Notes under the pieces: model-generated | The model's input: the letters and a program-made list of their open reading frames with translations, nothing else | What the model was told of the DNA's origin: nothing | Database searches by the model: none | From: Methanospirillum sp. | GTDB lineage: Archaea; Halobacteriota; Methanomicrobia; Methanomicrobiales; Methanospirillaceae | Assembly (NCBI GenBank): GCA_028695895.1 | Contig: JAQVIE010000025.1 | Span: forward strand, 1-9,693 | Length of the DNA: 9,693 bases | Direction: 5' to 3' | Part shown: piece by piece, positions 1-6,917 of the stretch | Layout: every line of letters starts with the position of its first letter | Position numbering within the stretch: position 1 is the first letter of the stretch | Program-made: the position numbers and the translations under genes

Positions 1-876
1 TGGGGCTCAAACCCGGCACATGCCCACCCCCGCCACATGTCCAGGTACTCTATCTTCCCCCGTGGTTTCTTTACTGGAAAAGGGCAAAAGAAGAGAACAG
101 TCATCGTAATTGACCCCAGGTACACAGATACTGCGAATGTCGCTGACTACCACCTGCAGGTCAAACAGGGTCATGATTACGAACTTTTCAATGCATTCCG
201 GACGGTTGTGAACGGGTATGGAGATGACCTTCCTGATGAGGTTGCCGGAATCAAGAAGGAGACCATCATTGAAGTTGCAGAGATCATGAAGAATGCCAGG
301 TTTGGAACAACATTCTTCGGTATGGGTCTGACACATACTGATGGCAGAAATCACAATATCGATATTGCTATTTCATTGACCCGTGACCTGAACAAGGTTT
401 CAAAGTGGACGATCATGGCAATGCGGGGTCATTACAATATCGCAGGACCCGGAGTCGTCTGGTCATGGACATTCGGATTCCCATACTGTCTGGACCTTAC
501 CAAACAGAACCATGCTCATATGAACCCAGGTGAGACAAGCTCTGTTGACATGGCAATGCGCGACGAAGTGGATATGTTTATTAATATCGGAACTGATGCC
601 GGTGCACATTTCCCATATCCAGCAGTGAAACAACTTAAAAAACACCCATGGGTCACCATCGATCCAAATATCAACATGGCATCCGAGATCTCTGACCTCC
701 ATATCCCGGTCTGTATCTGTGGTGTGGATGTCGGCGGTATAGTCTATCGTATGGATAATGTGCCAATACAGTTCAGAAAAGTCATAGATCCACCAGAAGG
801 AGTTATGGATGACGAAACGCTCCTGAACAAGATTGCAGACAGGATGGAAGAACTCATTGCAAAGGGTGAAGCCTGA
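1..876 (+). CDS. fmdB: Formylmethanofuran dehydrogenase subunit B, copy 1 (5' truncated by window)
   Basis: This is the C-terminal 291 residues of the molybdopterin-binding catalytic subunit that reduces CO2 to formate in the first step of methanogenesis. The reading frame is open from base 1, beginning W-G-S-N-P-A-H-A-H-P-R-H-M. It aligns without gaps to the middle of the complete fmdB at 7336-8751, so the ATG at 37 is internal. The missing N-terminal part should hold the Fe-S cysteines and the Cys metal ligand. Conserved blocks visible here include FFGMGLTHTDGRNHN, AMRGHYNIAGP, HMNPGETSS and INIGTDAGAHFP, typical of the molybdopterin oxidoreductase fold. The protein ends ELIAKGEA, without the C-terminal tail of copy 2. 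Its TGA overlaps the ATG of fmdA (TGATG), which indicates translational coupling. Whether the enzyme is the Mo (fmd) or W (fwd) isoform cannot be read from this sequence. Confidence 0.95.
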   Translation, partial: WGSNPAHAHPRHMSRYSIFPRGFFTGKGQKKRTVIVIDPRYTDTANVADYHLQVKQGHDYELFNAFRTVVNGYGDDLPDEVAGIKKETIIEVAEIMKNARFGTTFFGMGLTHTDGRNHNIDIAISLTRDLNKVSKWTIMAMRGHYNIAGPGVVWSWTFGFPYCLDLTKQNHAHMNPGETSSVDMAMRDEVDMFINIGTDAGAHFPYPAVKQLKKHPWVTIDPNINMASEISDLHIPVCICGVDVGGIVYRMDNVPIQFRKVIDPPEGVMDDETLLNKIADRMEELIAKGEA

Positions 877-2594
877 TGACAGAACTTCTTATCAAAAACG
901 GATATGTCTTTGACCCGATTTCTGGAATTAAAGGAGACAAGACAGATATTGCTATCAAGGATGGCAAGATTGTTGACAAGGTTTCATCAAAAGCACAGAT
1001 CATTGATGCAGCAGGAAAGACAGTCATGGCTGGTGGTGTGGATATCCATACCCATGTTTCAGGACCTAAGGTGAATACCGGCCGGATGATGCGTCCGGAA
1101 GACAAATTTTTCCGCGGTTCTTACCGGGGAGGTATTGTCAAGCAGGGGAAGCGTATGGAGATGGGATATTCTATTCCGTCCACCTGGAAGACAGGATATG
1201 CCTATGCCCGTATGGGGTTTACATTCACCAACGAAGCCGCAATGCCTCCGCTGCTTGCACCCCATGTGCATGAGGAATTCCGTGATACTCCCATCCTTGA
1301 CCAGTCAGCAATGCCGGTGTTTGGAAACAACTGGTTCTGTTTTGAGTACATCAAAAACAAGGAACTTGAGAACAATGCCGCATATATTTCATGGCTGCTC
1401 AATGCAACCAAGGGTATCGGTATCAAGGTAGTCAACCCTGGCGGAACTGAAGCCTGGGCATGGGGAGAGAACTGTACAACAATTAACGACCCTGTCCCGT
1501 ACTTTGATATCACACCTGCAGAGATTGTCAAAGGCCTTATCGAAGCAAACGAGTATCTTGGTCTTCCACACTCTGTCCACATCCATGGAAACAACCTTGG
1601 AAATCCGGGCAATTATAAAGACACCCTGGATACGCTCAGGCTTGCCGAGTCATACAAGGCAAAGAACAAATTTGGCAGAGAACAGGTGCTCCATAACACG
1701 CATATCCAGTTTCACAGTTACAAAGGAACCTCCTGGGGCGACTTTGAGTCTGGTGCAAAGGAGATAATGGACTATGTGAACAGTAACAAGAATATTACTG
1801 TTGATATAGGACAGGTCACCCTGGACGAAACAACCACGATGACCGCTGACGGGCCATTTGAGTACCACCTCAACCAGCTCAATCATATCAAATGGGCAAA
1901 TGTTGACGTGGAACTTGAGACCGGATCAGGTATTGTGCCTTACATCTATGACAAAAATATCAAGGTCTGTGGAATTCAGTGGGCAATCGGTCTTGAGGTA
2001 GCTTTATTTGCCAAGGATCTGATGCGGGTCCATATTACTACGGATCACCCGAATGCAGGACCTTTCACCAAATATCCCTGTGTAATCAAGTGGCTGATGT
2101 CCCAGAAGGCACGTGAGGCAACTCTTGATACCATGAAATGGAAAGACAAGGTTATCGCAGCAAGTAACATTGCATCAATGGATAAAGAACTTGGCCTGTA
2201 TGAGATTGCCCAGATGACCCGTGCCGGTCCGGCCAAAGCCCTTGGTCTCTCTAATATCTATGGAAGCCTTGCAAAGGGTGCTGACGGAAACGTGGCAATT
2301 TACAACCTTGATGCAAACAAACTTCCGTCTGATCCAGAACTCATTGAGGCTGCATTCCAGAACACTGCATACACTATCAAAGAAGGCATTATTGTTGTGA
2401 AAGATGGTGAGATTGTAGCTGAACCACCCAAGTACACCCTATGGACAAAGGTCAATGGTATCCCTGATAATGCTCAGCTGATGCATGATCTCAAAGAGAA
2501 ATTCGATAAGAATTACACAGTGAACTTTGAAAATTACGCTGTATTTGATGAACATGTGCACAACCCACGGGCAATTGAAGTGGAAGTAGCGTGA
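876..2594 (+). CDS. fmdA: Formylmethanofuran dehydrogenase subunit A, copy 1
   Basis: This 572-residue protein is the amidohydrolase-family subunit that condenses formate, delivered by an internal tunnel from FmdB, with the amine of methanofuran. Metal-site features are visible. The H-T-H pair at residues 58/60 lies in GGVDIHTHV. A lysine at about residue 184 in GIKVVNPGG is the best candidate for the carboxylated zinc bridge. Further histidines lie in GLPHSVHIHGNN and VLHNTHIQFH, and an Asp lies in TTDHPNAGPF. The N-terminal beta segment (TELLIKNGYVFDPI) and C-terminal GxDGNVAIYNL are usual amidohydrolase flanks. The length matches the family. The start overlaps the fmdB stop by one base, and GGGTGA at 864-869 is a good ribosome site six bases upstream. 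The gene lies in the fmdB-fmdA-fmdC operon. It is paralogous to the gene at 4786-6501. Confidence 0.96.
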   Translation: MTELLIKNGYVFDPISGIKGDKTDIAIKDGKIVDKVSSKAQIIDAAGKTVMAGGVDIHTHVSGPKVNTGRMMRPEDKFFRGSYRGGIVKQGKRMEMGYSIPSTWKTGYAYARMGFTFTNEAAMPPLLAPHVHEEFRDTPILDQSAMPVFGNNWFCFEYIKNKELENNAAYISWLLNATKGIGIKVVNPGGTEAWAWGENCTTINDPVPYFDITPAEIVKGLIEANEYLGLPHSVHIHGNNLGNPGNYKDTLDTLRLAESYKAKNKFGREQVLHNTHIQFHSYKGTSWGDFESGAKEIMDYVNSNKNITVDIGQVTLDETTTMTADGPFEYHLNQLNHIKWANVDVELETGSGIVPYIYDKNIKVCGIQWAIGLEVALFAKDLMRVHITTDHPNAGPFTKYPCVIKWLMSQKAREATLDTMKWKDKVIAASNIASMDKELGLYEIAQMTRAGPAKALGLSNIYGSLAKGADGNVAIYNLDANKLPSDPELIEAAFQNTAYTIKEGIIVVKDGEIVAEPPKYTLWTKVNGIPDNAQLMHDLKEKFDKNYTVNFENYAVFDEHVHNPRAIEVEVA

Positions 2595-2604
2595 GGGGAT
2601 AAAA

Positions 2605-3405
2605 ATGAAAACCATAACAATGACCCTGGTACAAGAGCCGGAATTATACCTTGAATGCTACAGTGTTACTCCTGATCAGTTTGCAGGAAAGAGCCTTGCA
2701 GAGATTGCAGACCTTCCGGCACATGAAGGGAAGATCCAGTGGAAACTTGGGGATTTTTTTAAGTTTGAAGGAAAAGCCGGTGAAACCGCTGCAGATACAA
2801 AGATAGTGGTGAACGGAAATGTCCGAAAGATGAAACGGTTCGGACAGAAGATGTCTGCAGGTGAGGTAGTCATCAACAGCGATGCCGATATGTACATCGG
2901 AGGCTGGATGACCGGTGGTAAGATAACAGTAAACGGGAATGCAGATACATTTCTTGGTATTGCGATGGAAGGCGGGGAGATCCTGGTTGAAGGAGATGCC
3001 CAGAACTATGTCGGAAGTTCTTACCGGGGAGACTGGCGTGGTATGTCCGGAGGCCTTATCCGGGTGAAAGGAAATGCCGGAAATGATATCGGAACTGCCA
3101 TGACCGGGGGTACTATCATCATCGAAGGTGATGCATTCATCCACGTTCTGACCCATGCAGAAGGAGGAACAGTTATCATCAAAGGGGATGTTGAAGGTCG
3201 TGTGGGCGGCCAGATGGTAAAAGGAGATGCATATGTCTTTGGAAATCTGCTCTATCCACTGCCTGGTTTTAAGAAAGTTGCAACCGTTGAAAAAGAAGTA
3301 GACGGAGCAACCTACACTTTTGACCAGTATATTGGTGACCTTGGCGAACGCAAAGTAAAGAAAAAGGGTGAAATTATCTACGGTAATCTCTACCTTAAAA
3401 AATAA
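2605..3405 (+). CDS. fmdC: Formylmethanofuran dehydrogenase subunit C
   Basis: This 266-residue protein is the scaffold subunit of formylmethanofuran dehydrogenase. It belongs to the GXGXG right-handed beta-helix family also found at the C-terminus of glutamate synthase. From about residue 68 to 215 it shows regular helix turns with repeating Gly-Asn/Asp-Ala units: VVNGNV, VINSDADMYIGG, TVNGNADTFLG, LVEGDAQNYVG, RVKGNAGNDIG, IIEGDAFIHV and IIKGDVEGRVGG. It begins 10 bases after the fmdA stop, with GAGGGG at 2593-2598 six bases before the ATG, so it is co-transcribed with fmdA. It closes the first operon, because T-runs follow the stop. No second fmdC is present in the window, so this subunit may also serve the second set of A, B and D subunits; that is inference. 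Confidence 0.96.
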   Translation: MKTITMTLVQEPELYLECYSVTPDQFAGKSLAEIADLPAHEGKIQWKLGDFFKFEGKAGETAADTKIVVNGNVRKMKRFGQKMSAGEVVINSDADMYIGGWMTGGKITVNGNADTFLGIAMEGGEILVEGDAQNYVGSSYRGDWRGMSGGLIRVKGNAGNDIGTAMTGGTIIIEGDAFIHVLTHAEGGTVIIKGDVEGRVGGQMVKGDAYVFGNLLYPLPGFKKVATVEKEVDGATYTFDQYIGDLGERKVKKKGEIIYGNLYLKK

Positions 3406-3480
3406 TCTTTTTTACCCTGTCAGGCTCCCGGTTTCGGATATGGAGAGGGAGGATGTAACGGTTACGTTTTTACTTTTTTT
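3406..3480 (+). terminator. Tandem T-run terminators after fmdC
   Basis: Directly after the fmdC stop is TCTTTTTTA, with six T at 3408-3413. About 55 bases further on are five T at 3467-3471 and seven T at 3474-3480. Archaeal RNA polymerase terminates on U-rich tracts without needing a stem-loop, so these are plausible terminators of the fmdB-A-C transcript. A five-base inverted pair (GTAAC/GTTAC, 3455-3465) lies just before the second tract but has too little loop to fold. Some read-through into the next gene remains possible. Confidence 0.5.
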
Positions 3481-3504
3481 CAGATGGAAACAATGTGATA
3501 CAAC

Positions 3505-4530
3505 ATGAGTGATGAGATACAGAATATCCTGAAAATCCCGGAATCTCCGGTAATTGAAATTGTAGATGATCTGGTCCAGGTATACAAGGAATATATGGTC
3601 GTTTGCGCTGCCTTGAAATATGACCTGTTTTCATGGCTTTTAGAGCATGGTCCTGCGAATCCTGAAACAGTTGCCAAAGGAACAGGAATCAGGCCTGAAT
3701 ACATGACAAGCCTTCTGGGGATGCTTTATTACCTTGACATGGTCCGTAAAAACGGAGATGAGTATGTTATCTCTCCTGCTGCCAGGATGCATTTTGTCAG
3801 GAACAGTCCGTTTTACCAGGGGGATTATATCATGAACATATCCGCAGATGATTCGCCCTGGAAGGATATTGATGTGTTTCTTACACATCCGGAGATGAAA
3901 AAGACATTTGACACTATGTCTGTCAAATCTGTTCGTTCAGAGGCGAATCTTGCCCTTCGGGGAACTATCCAGAATGTTGTGAACATACTTAGTAAATGGG
4001 ACCAGTTCTCCTCTGCCAGAACATTACTTGATATCCAGAGTGGTCATGGTCTGTATGCCATTGCTGCCTGCCAGAATAATCCGGAGATGACAGCAACGGT
4101 ATTGACCGGAACTTCTGATCCATCTGTAGCTGACGATTATATAACAGAATTTGGAATGAATACACGGATTAAGGTTATTCCAGGTGATATTGAATCATTT
4201 GAGGGATCAGGATTTGATATTGTTCTTGCTGCTCACGCACTATATACCTGCTTTGACAGATTGCCTGATACGATTAATAAAATCGCTTCCAAGGTCAACC
4301 CTGGCGGCCTTTTTCTATCTAATCACTGGTTTTCCGGCCCCCCGGTGGGAACTGGTATGCAAGGGCTGTATGAACTTGAACTCGCTATCCATAATCGGTA
4401 TCATCAGCTCCCGGATATCCACGAATTTGAAAAATTGTTAAATGACTGTGGCCTGACCATTAGTCAGTCAGGGGTTATAAGGTCAAGGTACGGAGAATCA
4501 TCAATTCATATGGCTCAAAAAAGAACATGA
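3505..4530 (+). CDS. SAM-dependent methyltransferase-like protein (two-domain O-methyltransferase type)
   Basis: This 341-residue protein has an N-terminal winged-helix/dimerisation domain (about residues 20-100; YDLFSWLLEHGPANPETVA, then GIRPEYMTSLLGMLYYLDMV) and a class I Rossmann methyltransferase domain (about 165-340). This is the architecture of acetylserotonin/caffeate-type O-methyltransferases. The SAM-binding motif I is LLDIQSGHGLYA (174-185), where Gln replaces the usual first Gly. The acidic residue expected at the end of strand 2 appears to be Thr201. GDIESF (227-232) and VNPGGLFLSNHW (264-275) fit later motifs. The substrate is unknown. It sits between two fmd gene groups, about 100 bases after fmdC and behind T-runs, so it probably has its own promoter. 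No clear TATA box was found. The ribosome site is weak (TGTGAT at 3494-3499). It could be an active enzyme with variant cofactor contacts or a binding-only relative. Confidence 0.8.
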   Translation: MSDEIQNILKIPESPVIEIVDDLVQVYKEYMVVCAALKYDLFSWLLEHGPANPETVAKGTGIRPEYMTSLLGMLYYLDMVRKNGDEYVISPAARMHFVRNSPFYQGDYIMNISADDSPWKDIDVFLTHPEMKKTFDTMSVKSVRSEANLALRGTIQNVVNILSKWDQFSSARTLLDIQSGHGLYAIAACQNNPEMTATVLTGTSDPSVADDYITEFGMNTRIKVIPGDIESFEGSGFDIVLAAHALYTCFDRLPDTINKIASKVNPGGLFLSNHWFSGPPVGTGMQGLYELELAIHNRYHQLPDIHEFEKLLNDCGLTISQSGVIRSRYGESSIHMAQKRT

Positions 4531-4660
4531 ACAATTACTTAACAGAGTATGAAGAATAACCATTAAGGATATTATCATGCCCTGCCCGGAACAAGAGGGA
4601 TATATTCCTTTTAGTACGTTAAAACGGATGAAAGAAATAAATCTGGGAGTTAAAAGTTGA
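4529..4660 (+). pseudogene. Decayed copy of the leader and small gene found intact at 6541-6859
   Basis: This stretch repeats the sequence upstream of and including the start of the 90-residue gene at 6587. The leader (4529-4576, containing GAAGAATAACCA) matches 6541-6586 closely apart from a 2-base insertion. It is followed by ATG at 4577 and a 27-codon reading frame ending at 4660. Its first 15 residues, MPCPEQEGYIPFSTL, match MTRPEQEEYKPFDSL of the intact gene. The next residues, KRMKEIN, match EQMKEIN at residues 57-63 of the intact protein, which suggests an internal in-frame loss of about 41 codons. The end is then unrelated. The start retains AAGGAT as a possible ribosome site. I read it as a gene remnant, although a translated micropeptide cannot be excluded. 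Confidence 0.7.
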
Positions 4661-4665
4661 AAAAT

Positions 4666-4688
4666 AAAAAGATTCTCTAAATCTTTTT
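4666..4688 (+). promoter_or_regulatory. Perfect 9-bp hairpin in the fmdA2 upstream region
   Basis: AAAAAGATT at 4666-4674 and AATCTTTTT at 4680-4688 are exact reverse complements separated by CTCTA. The right arm ends in five T, so in RNA this is a stem followed by U residues, like an intrinsic terminator or attenuator; the same is true on the other strand. It lies just after the decayed small gene and about 100 bases before the fmdA2 start. It could end transcription arriving from the methyltransferase gene or act in the fmdA2 leader. The structure is seen directly; the function is inferred. Confidence 0.45.
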
Positions 4689-4766
4689 CTGTAATCAGTT
4701 TTAGTGACGATATCCAAAGGCACTCTGACTATGATCGCTTAAGATCAATAGAAGAAAAGTATCGCA

Positions 4767-4772
4767 GTGGAG
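4767..4772 (+). promoter_or_regulatory. Ribosome binding site deciding the fmdA2 start
   Basis: GTGGAG lies one base before an upstream in-frame ATG (4774) and 13 bases before the ATG at 4786. The short distance excludes 4774 as the start served by this site. The longer distance is on the wide side but workable. Homology to FmdA copy 1, which begins MTELLIKNG, also favours 4786 (MAELLIKNG). Confidence 0.45.
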
Positions 4773-4785
4773 AATGGTTAACTCT

Positions 4786-6501
4786 ATGGCAGAACTTCTT
4801 ATTAAAAACGGATTTGTTTTTGATCCAATATTAGGGATTAAAGGTGACATTGCAGATGTTGCCATTAAGAACGGCAGGATAACTGACAAAGTATCAGACA
4901 AGGCAGAAATTGTTGATGCCTCCGGAAAGACTGTGATGGCCGGTGGTGTTGATATCCATACTCATGTTGCCGGCCCAAAGGTCAATGTAGGCCGTGAAAT
5001 GCGCCCTGAAGACAAGTTTTTTCGTGGAGAGTACAGGGGCGGGGTCCTCAAACAGGGGAAAAGGATGGAGATGGGATTTTCAGTTCCATCCACCTGGAAG
5101 ACAGGGTACGCATATGCACGTATGGGTTATACTTTCGCAAATGAAGCAGCAATGCCCCCGCTTTTTGCTCCTCATGTGCATGAGGAGTTTCGTGACACAC
5201 CTATCATCGACCAGACTGCCATGCCGGTATTCGGGAATAACTGGTTCTGTTTTGAATATATAAAGAATGATGAAACTGAGAACAATGCTGCATACATTGC
5301 CTGGCTCCTTTCGGCAACGAAAGGATTTGGTATCAAGATTGTAAACCCGGGTGGAACAGAAGCCTGGGCATGGGGGAAGAACTGTTCATCCATCCATGAC
5401 GAAGTTCCGCACTTTGAGATAACCCCGGCGGAGATTGTCACAGGCCTTATCAAAGCAAACGAGTACCTTGGTCTTCCCCACTCTGTCCACATCCATGGAA
5501 ACAACATGGGAAATCCGGGAAATTACAAGGATACCCTGGATACCCTGAGACTTACCAGTGGGATTAATACCAGTAACAAATTTGGCAGAGAACAGGTTCT
5601 TCATAACACACATCTTCAGTTCCATGCTTACAAAGGTTCATCATGGTCTGATTTTGAATCAGGTGCTAAAGAGGTCATGGACTATGTAAATCAGAACAAG
5701 AATATAACTGTGGACATAGGACAGGTTACCTTAGATGAAACCACCACTATGACCTCTGACGGGCCGTTTGAATACCACCTTAACCAGCTCACTCATTTTA
5801 AATGGGCAAACCTTGACGTGGAGATTGAGACCGGATCAGGTGTTGTTCCGCATATCTATGACAAAGATGTCAGGACAAGCGGTATACAGTGGGCAATCGG
5901 TCTTGAAATTGCTTTATTTGCTAAGGACATGATGAGGGTTTATATCACTACTGATCACCCTAATGCAGGTCCTTTTACCAGGTACCCAGGAATTATCGCA
6001 TGGTTGATGTCAGAAAAAGCAAGGCAGGCGACTCTTGATACCATGAAATGGAAGGACAAGGTAATAGATGCAAGTAATATTGCCTCAATGGATCGTGAAC
6101 TTGGTCTTTATGAGATAGCCCAGATGACAAGGGCAGGGCCTGCAAAAGCCCTTGGTCTTCTGGATATTTATGGAAGCCTTAAGGAGGGATCAGATGGAAA
6201 TGTCGCGGTATATAACCTGAATGCAGATGAACTTCCGTCAGATCCCGCCCTTATTGAAGATGCATTCCGGAACACTGCCTATACTGTCAAAGAGGGCGTG
6301 ATCGTGGTCAGAGATGGCAAAATTGTTGCAGAACCACCAAAACACACCCTCTGGACAAAGGTTAACATGCCGGAAAATGCCCAGGTTATGCATGATATCA
6401 GGGAGAAGTTCAGCACCAGTTATTCCATAAACCTTGAGAACTATCCGGTATTTGATGAGAATATCCATAATGCAAGGGCTATAGAGCTGGATGCAAACTG
6501 A
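4786..6501 (+). CDS. fmdA: Formylmethanofuran dehydrogenase subunit A, copy 2
   Basis: This 571-residue protein is a second amidohydrolase subunit for condensing formate with methanofuran. By eye roughly five residues in six are identical to the copy at 876-2594. The only length change is one residue lost near the C-terminus (KVNMPENAQ against KVNGIPDNAQ). All metal-site features are kept: H58 and H60 in GGVDIHTHV, the candidate carboxylated Lys184 in GIKIVNPGG, the histidines of LPHSVHIHGNN and VLHNTHLQFH, and the Asp in TTDHPNAGPF. It should therefore be active. Substitutions concentrate on surface-like charged positions, and third codon positions differ widely, so the duplication is not recent. 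An in-frame ATG at 4774 would add four residues. Unlike copy 1 it is not directly preceded by fmdB or followed by fmdC. It lies between two copies of a small gene. Confidence 0.95.
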   Translation: MAELLIKNGFVFDPILGIKGDIADVAIKNGRITDKVSDKAEIVDASGKTVMAGGVDIHTHVAGPKVNVGREMRPEDKFFRGEYRGGVLKQGKRMEMGFSVPSTWKTGYAYARMGYTFANEAAMPPLFAPHVHEEFRDTPIIDQTAMPVFGNNWFCFEYIKNDETENNAAYIAWLLSATKGFGIKIVNPGGTEAWAWGKNCSSIHDEVPHFEITPAEIVTGLIKANEYLGLPHSVHIHGNNMGNPGNYKDTLDTLRLTSGINTSNKFGREQVLHNTHLQFHAYKGSSWSDFESGAKEVMDYVNQNKNITVDIGQVTLDETTTMTSDGPFEYHLNQLTHFKWANLDVEIETGSGVVPHIYDKDVRTSGIQWAIGLEIALFAKDMMRVYITTDHPNAGPFTRYPGIIAWLMSEKARQATLDTMKWKDKVIDASNIASMDRELGLYEIAQMTRAGPAKALGLLDIYGSLKEGSDGNVAVYNLNADELPSDPALIEDAFRNTAYTVKEGVIVVRDGKIVAEPPKHTLWTKVNMPENAQVMHDIREKFSTSYSINLENYPVFDENIHNARAIELDAN

Positions 6502-6540
6502 GAGAAAACCTCCATCTTTTCTTTACCCCTGATTGAATGG

Positions 6541-6586
6541 GAACAATATTAACAGAGAACGAAGAATAACCAGTACGGAAAATATC
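6541..6586 (+). repeat. Leader repeat before the 90-residue gene (second copy at 4529-4576)
   Basis: This 46-base stretch before the ATG at 6587 is nearly the same as 4529-4576. Shared blocks are GAACAAT, TTAACAGAG, GAAGAATAACCA and ATATC/TTATC just before the ATG. A 2-base length difference between the copies means it is probably not translated in frame. This argues against the TTG at 6533 as the start of the following gene. GGA at 6577-6579 is a weak ribosome site kept in both copies. Confidence 0.65.
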
Positions 6587-6859
6587 ATGACAAGACCAGA
6601 ACAGGAAGAATATAAACCATTTGATTCTCTCACTGATGACGAATTAAAGAACGCAATGCAAAAGCACATTAAAATGGGGTACATGCTAAAGTTCCCTGGC
6701 AAGTCAAAGGAAGCTGAACAGGTGGCACAGGATATTGTAAACCGGCTTACCATTGAGCAGATGAAAGAGATTAATCCAAGCACTTTTTTCTTTCATAAAC
6801 CAGGGAGTGAAAAGCCAAAGAATCCCTATGAACTGGCTATGGAGGTCCTTGGAGAATAA
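6587..6859 (+). CDS. Unrecognised 90-residue protein encoded between fmdA2 and fmdD
   Basis: I do not recognise this family. The product is a small, soluble, charged protein with no signal peptide, membrane segment or Cys motif. An acidic N-terminus (MTRPEQEEYKPFDSLTDDEL) is followed by a likely helical centre (KNAMQKHIKMGYMLKF, then KEAEQVAQDIVNRLTIEQMKEI). The end is Pro/Lys-rich and closes with YELAMEVLGE. The ATG at 6587 is preferred over an upstream TTG at 6533 because a decayed relative at 4577 begins at the same residue and the sequence before it is a conserved non-coding leader. The gene sits 85 bases after fmdA2 and 58 bases before fmdD on the same strand, so a role tied to formylmethanofuran dehydrogenase, such as assembly or regulation, is possible. 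That rests on context only. Confidence 0.72.
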   Translation: MTRPEQEEYKPFDSLTDDELKNAMQKHIKMGYMLKFPGKSKEAEQVAQDIVNRLTIEQMKEINPSTFFFHKPGSEKPKNPYELAMEVLGE

Positions 6860-6860
6860 T

Positions 6861-6900
6861 TAACAGATTTCATAAATTTTTGTTTATAAATTTCTGATTA
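6861..6900 (+). promoter_or_regulatory. Imperfect dyad overlapping the fmdD promoter
   Basis: TAACAGATTTCATAAA (6861-6876) pairs with TTTATAAATTTCTGATTA (6883-6900) around the loop TTTTTG. Four paired blocks (TAA, CAGA, TTT, ATAAA) give about 15 pairs with three small bulges. It begins immediately after the stop of the 90-residue gene and contains the TATA-like box of fmdD. T-rich DNA follows (6903-6916, including TTTTTT). It may be a terminator of the upstream transcript, an operator for fmdD-fmdB2, or both. Confidence 0.4.
6883..6890 (+). promoter_or_regulatory. TATA-like box for the fmdD-fmdB2 transcript
   Basis: TTTATAAA is a close match to archaeal TATA boxes and lies in the most AT-rich stretch of the window. 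Archaeal transcripts usually start some 25 bases downstream of the box, which points to about 6912-6918. The first ATG of fmdD is at 6918, so the mRNA would be leaderless or nearly so. This fits the absence of any Shine-Dalgarno sequence before fmdD. Confidence 0.5.
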
Positions 6901-6917
6901 TATTTCTTGTTTTTTAT

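Noticed and set aside
1202..1612. 136-residue minus-strand frame inside fmdA copy 1, with a matching one at 5172-5507 in copy 2
   Set aside because: Both are the antisense shadow of the same conserved fmdA region. Their similarity follows from the paralogy of the plus-strand genes.
2644..3156. 170-residue reading frame on the minus strand inside fmdC
   Set aside because: It is antisense to a clear beta-helix subunit. It lacks coherent domains and owes its length to the codon bias of the plus-strand gene.
3455..3465. Inverted pair GTAAC-G-GTTAC between fmdC and the methyltransferase gene
   Set aside because: The arms are only five bases with a one-base centre, so it cannot fold. It could be a protein site, but nothing else supports that.
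4732..4747. Inverted pair TGATC-GCTTAA-GATCA upstream of fmdA2
   Set aside because: The five-pair stem alone is within chance expectation, and no partner site was seen elsewhere in the window.
6533..6586. TTG start giving an 18-residue N-terminal extension of the small protein
   Set aside because: The stretch matches the leader before the decayed copy at 4577, where a 2-base indel breaks the frame, so it is probably not coding.
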